NCBI GenBank assembly: GCA_964446745.1
Contig: CAYURR010000070.1
Coordinates: forward strand, 1-14,568
Length of the DNA stretch: 14,568 nucleotides
Reading direction: 5' to 3'
DNA from: CAYURR01 sp964446745
GTDB taxonomy: Bacteria; Bacillota; Clostridia; Lachnospirales; WQUN01
This document shows positions 1-8,272 of this stretch, piece by piece. A program made the position numbers and the translations under genes. The notes under the pieces are model-generated. The model saw only the letters and a list, made by a program, of their open reading frames with translations. It ran no database searches and was not told where the DNA came from. Positions within the stretch are counted from its first letter, which is position 1. Every line of letters begins with the position of its first letter.

Positions 1-1
1 T

Positions 2-616
2 ATTATACCATTGTTGGTGATTTTTGTACATGAGCTATCTTTATTATCATTTTATAAAATAATGCATATAAATAATGACTTTCAAAAGTTGATAATAGCC
101 AGTATACATATAGTGAGTGATTTAAGAAATGCTGATCAAGAACGGCAGGCTATATTAAGGGATTTAGTTAGCGATGTGGAATACGCAGAGAGTGAATTGG
201 GGCATAAAAACACCGTTATATTAGGTGACTTTAATTCCAATCCATTTGACAAATGTATAATAAACGCAGATAGTCTATATGGAATTCCGTACAAGGAAGA
301 AATAGCAAAGCATGATGGTAAAAGACAGATAAACTATAAACAATACGAGATGTTTTATAATCCTATGTGGAGATTTTACGGTTCAGAGAAACCTCCATAT
401 GGAACATATCATTACAAAGAATGTGGACTAACTTGTTATTATTGGCATATGTTTGATCAGGTTTTAATAAGACCCAGTTTAATAAGCAAAGTCGCAGATG
501 AAGGAATATCGATTATCACCAAAACCGAAAAATATTCATTAATTGATGACGAATGTAAACCAAACAAAAATATAAGTGATCATTTACCAATTTTAATTTC
601 TATCAAGGAGGATTAG
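2..616 (+). CDS. Endonuclease/exonuclease/phosphatase (EEP) family protein, 3' part
   Basis: The reading frame is open from the first bases of the window, so the true start lies outside it; a TTG at 11 is only an in-frame codon. About 205 residues are visible. A strand rich in hydrophobic residues (IIASIHIVSDLR) is followed by an acidic helix, then VILGDFNSNPFD, the classical GDFN metal/phosphate motif of the EEP fold. SDHLPILISI close to the C-terminus supplies the family's conserved Asp-His pair. Known members are Mg-dependent DNases, RNases, or lipid and sugar-phosphate phosphatases, so the substrate cannot be assigned. The N-terminal catalytic Asn and Glu motifs would lie upstream of the window. 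The gene is AT-rich, unlike the block starting at 1156. It is followed 3 nt later by a gene whose Shine-Dalgarno AAGGAGG lies inside this gene's last codons, which suggests co-translation. The family is sure; the role is not. Confidence 0.85.
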   Translation: MIPLLVIFVHELSLLSFYKIMHINNDFQKLIIASIHIVSDLRNADQERQAILRDLVSDVEYAESELGHKNTVILGDFNSNPFDKCIINADSLYGIPYKEEIAKHDGKRQINYKQYEMFYNPMWRFYGSEKPPYGTYHYKECGLTCYYWHMFDQVLIRPSLISKVADEGISIITKTEKYSLIDDECKPNKNISDHLPILISIKED

Positions 617-619
617 TAA

Positions 620-1078
620 ATGGAAAATCTATGGAACGTGGATTTTGTTAAAAAGGAAATAAACACCCCCAAAGAAATAATTGAAAAGCAGTGTGATTTC
701 TTGAGAGAAAAAACAAGTGGATATGTTGTAGGTAAACTTTCAAGTTTAAAACCAGCTGATAGCTCAAGTTTTAACTATGAGTTTTATATTGGATCAACGT
801 TTTTAACAGGATTTAAGTATACGATATTTAGTATACATCATACATTTAGCTTATATCCATGCACCATTAATATCAACGAATACTTAATTGATAACATAAA
901 CGAAAATGATCAGTTTGAGATTTCAGACGATTCTTTTTCAGTATACACAAAAAAAGTTACCTGCCACGATGAAGCAAGTTTCCTGTCATTTTTAGAGCTT
1001 CTATTTAGCAACGAGAATTTAGTAAATACAATCTCATCCATCATGACCCTAGCCATAAAAGAAGAAAAGAAAGTATAA
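620..1078 (+). CDS. Uncharacterised 152-residue protein, partner of the EEP gene
   Basis: I do not recognise a named domain with certainty. The start at 620 is supported by AAGGAGG at 605-611, inside the end of the upstream EEP gene. The protein opens with MENLWNVDFVKKE and a helical stretch (TPKEIIEKQCDFLREKT). A beta-rich middle follows with many Phe/Tyr/Ile residues (FYIGSTFLTGFKYTIFSIHH), then an acidic segment, and last a helix (SFLSFLELLFSNENLV). No signal peptide or membrane segment is visible, so it is probably cytoplasmic. The alternation of strands with a C-terminal helix suggests a compact alpha/beta fold. Base composition matches the EEP gene and differs from the following MoxR operon. 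The tight coupling suggests a binding partner, regulator or immunity-type protein for the EEP enzyme, but that is inference only. Confidence 0.75.
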   Translation: MENLWNVDFVKKEINTPKEIIEKQCDFLREKTSGYVVGKLSSLKPADSSSFNYEFYIGSTFLTGFKYTIFSIHHTFSLYPCTININEYLIDNINENDQFEISDDSFSVYTKKVTCHDEASFLSFLELLFSNENLVNTISSIMTLAIKEEKKV

Positions 1079-1081
1079 AAC

Positions 1082-1110
1082 TTGTATTTCCCCTCGTTTT
1101 GTAGTAAAGT
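1082..1110 (+). promoter_or_regulatory. Possible weak sigma-A-type promoter before the MoxR operon
   Basis: TTGTAT at 1082-1087 and TAAAGT at 1105-1110 are separated by 17 bases. Both hexamers match the consensus only partly (TTG of the -35; four of six in the -10). The position, in the only gap between the AT-rich gene pair and the MoxR operon, is right for the operon promoter, and a short inverted repeat lies just downstream. This is a placement by eye. Confidence 0.25.
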
Positions 1111-1129
1111 ATTCCACAATCGTTGGAAT
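1111..1129. repeat. Inverted repeat ATTCCA-N7-TGGAAT, candidate operator
   Basis: Perfect 6-base arms (1111-1116 and 1124-1129) flank a 7-base spacer. The repeat lies about 27 bases upstream of the MoxR start codon and immediately downstream of the possible promoter, where a repressor site or 5' leader hairpin would sit. Arms this short occur by chance at appreciable frequency, so the assignment is tentative. Confidence 0.3.
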
Positions 1130-1155
1130 CGTTCAGACAAGGCGAGGAGGCATAT

Positions 1156-2106
1156 ATGAATATAGGCGACGTATCCCGTATAGCCGGGGACATACGTAGC
1201 AACATAGAGAAGGTCATCATCGGCAAGGAGCAACAAATCAACCTTGTGATGACGGCCTTATTTGCGTCGGGGCATGTACTGTTAGAGGATGTGCCCGGCA
1301 CGGGTAAGACCATGCTTGCAAAGGCACTCGCACGTTCCGTGGACTGTACGTTCAAGCGTATACAGTTTACGCCGGACTTGCTGCCGACCGACCTTACGGG
1401 TATCAATTTCTATAACCCAAAATCCGGTGAGTTCGTGTTCCGTCCGGGCGGATTGTTTACAGACATTTTGCTCGCGGACGAGATCAATCGCGCGACACCG
1501 CGTACACAGTCGGGCTTACTCGAGAGCATGGAGGAACGTCAGATCAGTATAGACGGCACTACATATCCGCTCGCGGCATCATATTTCGTTATCGCAACGC
1601 AGAACCCGATCGAAACCCAAGGCACCTTCCCGTTGCCCGAGGCTCAACTCGACCGTTTCATTTTACAACTGTCCGTGGGTTATCCCGAGGGAGCATCCGC
1701 TGTAGATGTGGTCAGGCGTTACATAAACGAAGAGCCGCTCACATCCTTAACAGCGGTCTGCGAGCTGAAGACACTTACCGAGATCCAATCTGCGGTCAAA
1801 ACCGTTCGCATACACGACGACATATATCGCTACATCATCGATATCACGGAAGCCACGCGCCGACATGATGCTGTCGCTCTCGGTGTGAGCCCACGCGGCA
1901 GTATCGCGCTTGCACGAGCCGCACAGGCCTATGCCGCGATCATGGGCAGGGACTTCGTAAAGCCGCAGGACATCAAGGACCTGTGCCCGTATGTGTTCGG
2001 TCACAGACTGATTTTGCGCAGCGGTTTAAGCTCAAAGACTACCCGCGCGCATTCGGTGATTGCGGAGGTCTTAGACGGTGTGAGGGTGCCCTCGGAGGAA
2101 TTCTAA
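1156..2106 (+). CDS. MoxR-family AAA+ ATPase
   Basis: A cytoplasmic AAA+ ATPase of the MoxR branch, generally thought to act as a chaperone in maturing or assembling envelope-associated or DUF58/VWA partner proteins. The chosen start ATG at 1156 has GAGGAGG at 1144-1150; an upstream in-frame TTG at 1123 would bury that site in the coding sequence. The 316 residues are usual for the family. Visible motifs are Walker A (EDVPGTGKT, GTGKT at residues 48-52), Walker B (LLADEINRA, D108/E109), sensor 1 in TQNP (N150), the arginine-containing LPEAQLDRF segment typical of MoxR proteins, and sensor 2 GVSPRGS (R247). The stop overlaps the next start by one base (TAATG), so translation of the DUF58 gene is likely coupled. 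Base composition is markedly GC-richer than the upstream genes. Confidence 0.96.
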   Translation: MNIGDVSRIAGDIRSNIEKVIIGKEQQINLVMTALFASGHVLLEDVPGTGKTMLAKALARSVDCTFKRIQFTPDLLPTDLTGINFYNPKSGEFVFRPGGLFTDILLADEINRATPRTQSGLLESMEERQISIDGTTYPLAASYFVIATQNPIETQGTFPLPEAQLDRFILQLSVGYPEGASAVDVVRRYINEEPLTSLTAVCELKTLTEIQSAVKTVRIHDDIYRYIIDITEATRRHDAVALGVSPRGSIALARAAQAYAAIMGRDFVKPQDIKDLCPYVFGHRLILRSGLSSKTTRAHSVIAEVLDGVRVPSEEF

Positions 2107-3248
2107 TGTCCGCGCTGGTCGTTATTATCTGTGTGTTCGGGTGCATAGGCATCTATACATTTTTGTACAGACAGCTCTGGTCCAAGAAGCTATCCTGTGA
2201 GCTGAGCTTTTCCGAAAAGGCCGTGACCGAAGGCCAGAGTGTTTTCTTATATGAAACCGTATCTAACGCGAAATGGCTCCCATTGCCGTTCGTAGCAGTC
2301 AAGTTCTCGATGTCGCGTAATATCTATACAACCGACACCGAGAACTCTTTTGTAACTGACGACTATTACCGTAACGACCTTTTCAGCGTTATGAGCTACA
2401 TGCGCATCACGCGAAAGCTCAGCTTCATCTGTTCTCGGCGCGGCTACTACAGCATCAAGAGCGTCGACATTGTGAGCTCCGATATTAACATGGTCAAAAA
2501 GCTCGCACTGCAGTGCCCTACGCATACCGCCATTACCGTTTATCCAAAGCTCGTGCCTATCGACGGGATCGACGCGTTATACATGAAGATGTACGGCGAG
2601 ATATTTTCGCGGCGATTTATAAACCCAGACCCGTTTGAGTTCAAGGGTATACGTGAATACTGTCCATATGACGATTTCAAGGCCATCAGTTTCAACGCCT
2701 CTGCAAAGGCGCAGCAGCTCATGGTCAAGGTATACGACTACACAGCCTCACAAAACATATGCCTGCTGCTGAACACTCAGCCCTACAAGGCGAGCGCGGA
2801 CAACATCCTCTACGAATATGCGATACGCATGGCCGCATCTATCGCGACGCACACGATCACGGATGCGATCCCGACCGCCCTCATTGCCAATGGGCGCGAT
2901 ATCGCTACAGGAAAGGAGCTCTCCGTTCAGGCCGGACAGAGCCAGAGTCATCTGCAGACGATACTCGAGTCCCTCGCACGGCTCGATCTACAGCAGGAGG
3001 TAGCCTCCTTTACCCTGAACCTCGACGACATCATCGCAACATCCTCCGCCGACACACTGTACATCCTCATATCTACCTATCATGAAAATGATCTGTACAC
3101 CCGCTTTACCCACTTACTCGAGACAAGCGCAAAGGCACTCTGGATCATCCCGTGTTACGCCGACTTGCCTGTTACTATTCCGTGTGACACAAACACTATC
3201 TGCAAATGGGAGGTGGCCTATAATGAGCAAAGCGCGTCTCTTGATTGA
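2106..3248 (+). CDS. DUF58 domain protein
   Basis: The standard partner of MoxR ATPases. The start at 2106 overlaps the MoxR stop and is served by GGAGG at 2094-2098; the frame is open further upstream but lacks a comparable site. The product is 380 residues. It begins with a single hydrophobic helix (about residues 3-22), followed by Lys/Arg, suggesting a membrane anchor with most of the chain outside the bilayer. An N-terminal beta-rich region precedes the DUF58 signature at about 177-212: FEFKGIREYCPYDDFKAISF followed by NASAKAQQLMVKVYDY, matching the family's FxGxReYxxxDdxrxIxxxAsA pattern. The C-terminal part resembles a von Willebrand A-like fold, but I see no clear MIDAS. The end overlaps the next gene by 26 bases. 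Function in the family is unproven but tied to envelope integrity or exopolysaccharide/peptidase systems. Confidence 0.93.
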   Translation: MSALVVIICVFGCIGIYTFLYRQLWSKKLSCELSFSEKAVTEGQSVFLYETVSNAKWLPLPFVAVKFSMSRNIYTTDTENSFVTDDYYRNDLFSVMSYMRITRKLSFICSRRGYYSIKSVDIVSSDINMVKKLALQCPTHTAITVYPKLVPIDGIDALYMKMYGEIFSRRFINPDPFEFKGIREYCPYDDFKAISFNASAKAQQLMVKVYDYTASQNICLLLNTQPYKASADNILYEYAIRMAASIATHTITDAIPTALIANGRDIATGKELSVQAGQSQSHLQTILESLARLDLQQEVASFTLNLDDIIATSSADTLYILISTYHENDLYTRFTHLLETSAKALWIIPCYADLPVTIPCDTNTICKWEVAYNEQSASLD

Positions 3249-4404
3249 GGAAATGACCTTCGTCATCACGGCCTTTGCGATCATCTACATGCTGCTGATC
3301 ATCCCCGCCTATATGATCATCCCGAGTTCCATTACGGTGCTTGGGCTTTTTGCGATGCTGTTGCCGTTTATCGCGTTGCACTTCGTCAGAAGCCACGTGC
3401 GTATACTGCCGCTGTTTCTGCTGTTGCACATCCTACCGCCGCTTGCAGCGTTCATTCTCTGCCCTACCCTTTTACAAAAACTCGTGTTCGGCGGTTTCTT
3501 GACCGTCTGCACAGTGTTCTCGATAGCTAATAGGCTCACCGGCGAAAAGATGAGCATATCGCTATCGGTAGTCGCGTTCACAGGCGTCGCGTCCATAGCA
3601 CTCAGTGTCGGTGCATCCCGATTGGGTTATGCGATATTAGCACCCGTGTTCCCGGTCGGCATTTTCGTCGTGATACTATGCTGGGTTGTTCAGAGCAACT
3701 TAGTCAACCTGGACTACTCCCTCTCATTGATCACACGCACGACGGTTCAACCCGTAAAGCATATCTTAGCGACCAACAACAAGCTGCTCGTGATCGTGGT
3801 CGTGATCCTGATCTGTGCTGCTGTGATCTCACCGTTTCTGGCCATCGACAGGCTCATCAACCTGCTGCTGTACGGGCTATTTCTGCTGTTGCGATTCTTG
3901 CTGTCGTTTCTTGCCGACGAGCCGATCGAGGCCCCGCCTCCCGAGAGCGCTCCTCCGGCCGGAGATCCTACAATGGATTATCTCATGTCACTACCGCCGA
4001 AGGATCCGTTTCTCCTCTGGGTAATACTCGAGAAGGTTTTAGAAATCGCGGTGTATGTGGGTCTCATCGTGGGTTCGATGGCACTCGTGGCGTGGGCACT
4101 CTACACGTTCTACAAGCGTTTCAACACTGCAAAGGCCCCGGACACCGATGTGACCGAGATCATTTCTGCAGAGCTCATAAACCCCGCGAGCCTATTCAAG
4201 GGGCTTTTCAACCTTCCGTTTCTGTCGCTGCCCGAAAACAAGGTACGCCGACAGTTTGTAAAAAAGGTCAAGCGCCACAAACAACGTGGCATTGATATAC
4301 AGCATTCCGACACGCCGGACGAAATCCGGGAAAAGCTAGCGGCTGCCGAGGATATCGCAGAGCTGACGGATGCATACAACAAGGTCAGGTACAACGATCA
4401 GTAA
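3223..4404 (+). CDS. Multi-pass membrane protein with DUF4129-like C-terminus, no transglutaminase domain
   Basis: Third member of the MoxR-DUF58 operon. The start at 3223 is chosen from GGGAGG at 3208-3213; the 26-base overlap with the DUF58 gene implies coupled translation. The 393-residue product starts with about six closely packed hydrophobic helices (roughly residues 10-150), then a longer double membrane region (around 175-220). A Pro-rich loop (EAPPPESAPPAGDP) follows, then another helix near 275-300. The tail, about 340-393, has a basic stretch and SDTPDEIREKL followed by LTDAYNKVRYND, which resembles the end of DUF4129 domains (the T-P-x-E and Y-x-x-RY pattern). In many MoxR-DUF58 operons this position is held by TgpA-like proteins carrying a transglutaminase domain between membrane part and DUF4129. 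No such Cys/His/Asp domain is present here, so this is a reduced version. The DUF4129 link is by pattern only. Confidence 0.8.
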   Translation: MSKARLLIEEMTFVITAFAIIYMLLIIPAYMIIPSSITVLGLFAMLLPFIALHFVRSHVRILPLFLLLHILPPLAAFILCPTLLQKLVFGGFLTVCTVFSIANRLTGEKMSISLSVVAFTGVASIALSVGASRLGYAILAPVFPVGIFVVILCWVVQSNLVNLDYSLSLITRTTVQPVKHILATNNKLLVIVVVILICAAVISPFLAIDRLINLLLYGLFLLLRFLLSFLADEPIEAPPPESAPPAGDPTMDYLMSLPPKDPFLLWVILEKVLEIAVYVGLIVGSMALVAWALYTFYKRFNTAKAPDTDVTEIISAELINPASLFKGLFNLPFLSLPENKVRRQFVKKVKRHKQRGIDIQHSDTPDEIREKLAAAEDIAELTDAYNKVRYNDQ

Positions 4405-4424
4405 CACATTCTAAAGGAGGAAAA

Positions 4425-4726
4425 ATGGCAGCTTACAAAGACGTTTCGGCACTTTACAGGCAGGCGCTTGGCAGCCTGATCGAACGCCTCAAGCCCGACA
4501 CTAACATCTTGGCCATCATACTCGAGGGCAGCATGGCCTACGACACCGTCTGGGAAAAGTCCGATATCGACAGAAAGAAAGACACTTTAACCTCGTTGAG
4601 CACGGCGTCGTGTTCTCGGCGGGGCTTTCGTGGCGCACGGAATATCTGTCGGGCGGCGAGGCGCAACGCATAAAATTAGCGACCGAGCTCGGACATGCAT
4701 GTATTGGCGGTTCCTGGCCGAATTGA
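4425..4726 (+). pseudogene. Broken nucleotidyltransferase gene fused to a UvrA-type ABC signature fragment
   Basis: A perfect AAAGGAGG lies just before the ATG at 4425. The first 49 residues read as a nucleotidyltransferase fold (family NTase beta-strand and metal motif): IILEGSMAYDTVWEKSDID, with the G-S and D-x-D elements. The frame then breaks near 4572. As read from 4425 it ends at 4673 after 82 residues. In the +1-shifted frame, from about 4586, FNLVEHGVVFSAGLSWRTEY continues as expected for the same family after an internal deletion. That frame runs directly into LSGGEAQRIKLATELG (4646-4693), a match to the UvrA ABC signature rather than to any nucleotidyltransferase, and stops at 4724. 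The locus therefore looks like at least two deletion joints, the second fusing unrelated genes. It cannot encode an active enzyme of either type. Confidence 0.8.
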
Positions 4727-4762
4727 CTAAAATAATTAGCTATAATTGAAAGGAAGCGTTTC

Positions 4763-6505
4763 ATGAAGCATCTATTTAGGGTTTTCCGTATGGCAAGGCC
4801 GTATTATCCGCAGTTATTGATAGGTACACTTGCGACATTCGCGATGACCGGTGTGAACCTGTATATCCCCTCGCAGCTCTCAGGACTCGTGGGCAGGCTC
4901 ACCGAGCATTCGATCGATTTTGCACACATACTACAGCTCGCGCTGATTATCTGCGCGGTGTATGTACTGCGAGCCGTATTCTCGTACCTATCCAACTACT
5001 TTAATCATGTGGCAGCGTGGAAGCTCGTCTCCGATATTCGCGTGCGTATGTACGAGCATTACCAAAGACTCTCGCTCGCATATTTCCATGACAAGCAAAC
5101 GGGTCAGCTGATGTCCTACACGACCAACGCAACCGCCACTCTCGAGCTTTTGATCGCACACTCGATACCGAGCATCGTCGTAAATATCCTATTGTTTCTC
5201 GGCGTTACGATCATATTGCTTACGGTCAACCCTCAATTGGCTCTTTTGACGTTTATCCCCGTGCCGTTTCTGCTCGTTTGTTCATGGGTGTTCGTGACAA
5301 AGATACGGCCGATGTTTCGTAAGGTGCAAAGCGATCTCGCGGATTTGAACGCGGTCTTGCAAGACAACTTTTCGGGACTGCGGGAGATACAGGTCTTTAA
5401 CAAGCAATGCGCGGAGGCTCAGCATGTCGAGCAGTCCTCGCTTACATATACAAACGATATGCTAAAGGCATTATTGTATTCGGCGGTGTTCCATCCGGGC
5501 GTGGAGTTTTTGACCTCGCTCGGTACGGTCATCGTTGTGCTGTTCGGTAGCTTGTTTGTGCTGAACATGCAGATGACCGCAACCGATATCGTCGAGTTTT
5601 TCCTATATCTGTCGTTGTTTTACCAGCCACTCACAGCTCTCGGGCGTATCGTCGAGGATGTGCAGCAGAGCCTCGCGGGATGCGACCGGATATTCTCGGT
5701 GCTGGATAGCGAACCCGATATCGTAGACGCGCCGGACGCGATCAGCCTCCCTACCGGCCGTGGTCACATCGAGCTCAAGAATGTGAGCTTTAGCTACAAT
5801 GAAGAAATACCCGTATTAAACAAGATCTCGTTTACAGCTGAGCCCGGCAAGATGATCGCAATCGTGGGTGCTACAGGTGTAGGTAAGACCACGTTGATAA
5901 ACTTGCTCGTACGGTTCTATGAGCCCACGGGCGGCGAGATTTTGATAGACGGTACGGATATCCGTAAGCTCACGCTGTCCTCCCTGAGGGATCAGTTCAG
6001 TATGGTCTCACAGGATATCTTCCTGTTTAACGGCACGGTCTTAGACAACATCGCATATGGCGGCGAGCATGCATCGGAAAAGCCTGATCTTAAGCGCGTA
6101 ACAGAGGCCGCCGAGATCGCACAGGCGCATGAGTTCATCAGTGCGATGCCGCAGGGCTATGATACACAGATCGGCGAACGCGGCCTAAAGCTATCGGGTG
6201 GGCAAAAGCAACGCCTCGCGATAGCGCGCGCGGTGTTGCGAAACAAGCCGATATTGATATTGGACGAGGCTACCGCAGCGGTGGACGTCCAGACCGAGAT
6301 GCGCATAAAGCAGGCCATCGATGCGCTCGTGGGACAGCACACAGTGATCGTAATCGCACACCGACTGTCTACGGTCAAGCGTGCGGACAACATCATCGTT
6401 TTACACGAGGGCGAGATCGCGGAATCGGGCAGGCATGAGGAATTATTTGCAAAGTATGGGATTTATACGGAGCTGTGTAAGACACAGCTGTCAACGAATA
6501 TATAG
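4763..6505 (+). CDS. ABC exporter half-transporter (membrane plus ATPase domains)
   Basis: A 580-residue fused permease/ATPase of the MsbA/multidrug exporter type, expected to work as a dimer in the cytoplasmic membrane. A GAAAGGAAG site precedes the ATG. Residues about 1-310 form the six-helix transmembrane domain, with the usual short coupling segment (YFHDKQTGQLMSYTTNATAT). The ATPase domain has Walker A GATGVGKT (369-376), a Q-loop (MVSQDIFLFNGTV), signature LSGGQ (477-481), Walker B ending in D501 with catalytic E502, D-loop and H-loop His533. All catalytic residues are present, so the protein should be active. Substrate cannot be read from sequence. It starts 36 bases after the scarred nucleotidyltransferase and is followed 10 bases later by the glycoside hydrolase, with similar codon use, suggesting one transcript. 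Confidence 0.96.
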   Translation: MKHLFRVFRMARPYYPQLLIGTLATFAMTGVNLYIPSQLSGLVGRLTEHSIDFAHILQLALIICAVYVLRAVFSYLSNYFNHVAAWKLVSDIRVRMYEHYQRLSLAYFHDKQTGQLMSYTTNATATLELLIAHSIPSIVVNILLFLGVTIILLTVNPQLALLTFIPVPFLLVCSWVFVTKIRPMFRKVQSDLADLNAVLQDNFSGLREIQVFNKQCAEAQHVEQSSLTYTNDMLKALLYSAVFHPGVEFLTSLGTVIVVLFGSLFVLNMQMTATDIVEFFLYLSLFYQPLTALGRIVEDVQQSLAGCDRIFSVLDSEPDIVDAPDAISLPTGRGHIELKNVSFSYNEEIPVLNKISFTAEPGKMIAIVGATGVGKTTLINLLVRFYEPTGGEILIDGTDIRKLTLSSLRDQFSMVSQDIFLFNGTVLDNIAYGGEHASEKPDLKRVTEAAEIAQAHEFISAMPQGYDTQIGERGLKLSGGQKQRLAIARAVLRNKPILILDEATAAVDVQTEMRIKQAIDALVGQHTVIVIAHRLSTVKRADNIIVLHEGEIAESGRHEELFAKYGIYTELCKTQLSTNI

Positions 6506-6515
6506 GGAGGTAACT

Positions 6516-8246
6516 ATGACGACAAGAACCGAACACCCAAAACCCCAGATGTATAGATCAGACTGGCAAAACCTGAACGGCGAATGGGAATTTGACTTTG
6601 ACTTTTCGGTCAGCGGATTGGAAAGATTTGAACGCGGAGAGCTGGCGTTTACGAAGACGATCAACGTCCCCTTCTGCCCCGAGAGCAAGTTATCGGGTAT
6701 AGGCTTTGTGGATTTTATACCGGCGGTATGGTATAGACGTGGGTTTGAGCTGTCTGAAACGCAACTCGACGGGCGTGTTATATTACACTTCGGTGCGGTG
6801 GATTATGAATGCATGGTGTGGGTAAACGGAACACTCGTAGGCAAGCACAGCGGCGGTTATGCATCGTTCGCGATAGATATCACAGACGCGGCCAAGACCG
6901 GACAAAACACCCTTGTCGTTTACGCACGCGACGATCTGCGCGGTGGCAAGCAACCACGCGGTAAGCAATGCGGTAGCTTCTATTCACACGCGTGTGACTA
7001 TACACGTACGACGGGCATTTGGCAGACGGTCTGGCTCGAGTTTGTGCCCAAAACATACATAAAGCGTATCAAAATGACCACCGATCCTGTCAACGCCACC
7101 CTCTATGCCGAGGTCACGATCGAGGGTGATTACGACAACGCGAAGGTCACGATAGACGCGACATTTGAACAAAAGCCTGCGGGCAGTGTAAGTTATGCGA
7201 TAGGCAACCGTACAACCATGTGCAGTCTGACATTTGACGAGGCACGTCTGTGGAGCATAGATGAGCCCAATCTATATGACCTACGCTTCACTCTCAACAA
7301 CGACGGCATGACGGACACTGTAGATTCATATTGCGGGCTGCGTAGCATCGAATGGAAAAATCACTGCATGTACCTAAACGGCAAGCCCGTATTCCAGAGA
7401 CTTGTATTAGATCAGGGTTTCTACCGCGACGGCATCTATACAGCGGGATCCGAAGAGGATTTTATACGGGATATCCGTCTGTCACAGGAGCTGGGATTCA
7501 ACGGAGCGCGTATGCATCAGCGCGTGTTCGAGGAGCGTTTTATGTATCACGCGGATAGGATGGGCTACCTGCTCTGGGGTGAGCATGCGAGCTGGGGCCT
7601 CGATATCTCCTCCCCTGCAGGCATTAAGCACTTCCTGCCCGAATGGCTCGAGATTATCGAGAGAGACTTCAATCATCCGTCCATCATAGGCTGGTGCCCG
7701 TTTAACGAAACATGGGACTCGCCGACCGCGAAGCAGGACAACGACGTGCTGCGCGTAGTCTGGCTAGCTACAAAGGCCTACGACCCCACGCGCCCGGTTA
7801 TCGATACGAGCGGTAACTATCATGTCGTGACGGACATCTACGACGTTCACGACTACGATCAAAAGCCCGAGAGCTTTGCGGATAAATACGCCGACCTCAA
7901 ACCCGGGCAAATACATGAGACCTTCCCGAGTCGCCAGCAATACGGGAATCAGCCGTACTTCGTCAGCGAATACGGCGGCACATGGTGGAACCCCAAGGCA
8001 ACCGATGAAAGCTGGGGCTACGGTGCGCGCCCAAAGACTGAGGAAGAGGTCTGCATACGTTATGAGGGCCTCACATCTACACTGCTTAACAGCGAGGCCG
8101 TGTGTGCATTCTGCTATACCCAACTCTACGATGTCGAGCAGGAATGTAACGGGCTGTATACATATGACCGTGAGCGGAAGTTCTCGGACGAAATATATGA
8201 GCGGATCAAAAATACGAATACGCAGGTGGCGAAGATGGAGAAGTAA
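6516..8246 (+). CDS. Glycoside hydrolase family 2 enzyme (beta-galactosidase/glucuronidase-like)
   Basis: A 576-residue retaining glycosidase. The start at 6516 follows GGGAGG (6505-6510); the frame is open upstream inside the ABC gene, but that part is a shadow. The N-terminal sugar-binding jelly roll is recognisable from RSDWQNLNGEWEFDFD, VWYRRGFEL and VWVNGTLVGKHSGGYASF. Next come the immunoglobulin-like domain and the TIM barrel with WCPFNETWD (acid/base E398) and FVSEYGGTWW (nucleophile E485). No signal peptide is seen, so it probably acts in the cytoplasm on an imported or glycoconjugate-derived saccharide. The length is close to beta-glucuronidases and far shorter than LacZ. Near the end VEQECNGLYTYDRERKF replaces the Asn-x-Lys motif that marks true glucuronidases, so I would not name the substrate. 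It is the last intact gene of the + strand operon. Confidence 0.94.
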   Translation: MTTRTEHPKPQMYRSDWQNLNGEWEFDFDFSVSGLERFERGELAFTKTINVPFCPESKLSGIGFVDFIPAVWYRRGFELSETQLDGRVILHFGAVDYECMVWVNGTLVGKHSGGYASFAIDITDAAKTGQNTLVVYARDDLRGGKQPRGKQCGSFYSHACDYTRTTGIWQTVWLEFVPKTYIKRIKMTTDPVNATLYAEVTIEGDYDNAKVTIDATFEQKPAGSVSYAIGNRTTMCSLTFDEARLWSIDEPNLYDLRFTLNNDGMTDTVDSYCGLRSIEWKNHCMYLNGKPVFQRLVLDQGFYRDGIYTAGSEEDFIRDIRLSQELGFNGARMHQRVFEERFMYHADRMGYLLWGEHASWGLDISSPAGIKHFLPEWLEIIERDFNHPSIIGWCPFNETWDSPTAKQDNDVLRVVWLATKAYDPTRPVIDTSGNYHVVTDIYDVHDYDQKPESFADKYADLKPGQIHETFPSRQQYGNQPYFVSEYGGTWWNPKATDESWGYGARPKTEEEVCIRYEGLTSTLLNSEAVCAFCYTQLYDVEQECNGLYTYDRERKFSDEIYERIKNTNTQVAKMEK

Positions 8247-8272
8247 GTTGCAAAATTATAAATCGCCTCCTG

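Noticed and set aside
2..1078. Calling the EEP/152-residue pair a defence system
   Set aside because: The start of the EEP gene and its left neighbours are outside the window, and no recognised defence gene is present; kept only as a hypothesis.
3678..4295. 205-codon open frame on the + strand inside the membrane protein gene
   Set aside because: It is a shadow of the 3223-4404 gene: Arg/Ser/Gln-rich, no membrane or domain pattern, no ribosome binding site.
1519..7652. Eight CTCGAG hexamers spread over the GC-rich operon, more than random expectation
   Set aside because: Where I checked the frame it encodes Leu-Glu, and it follows from heavy use of CTC and GAG codons; no regular spacing or strand pattern suggests a functional motif.
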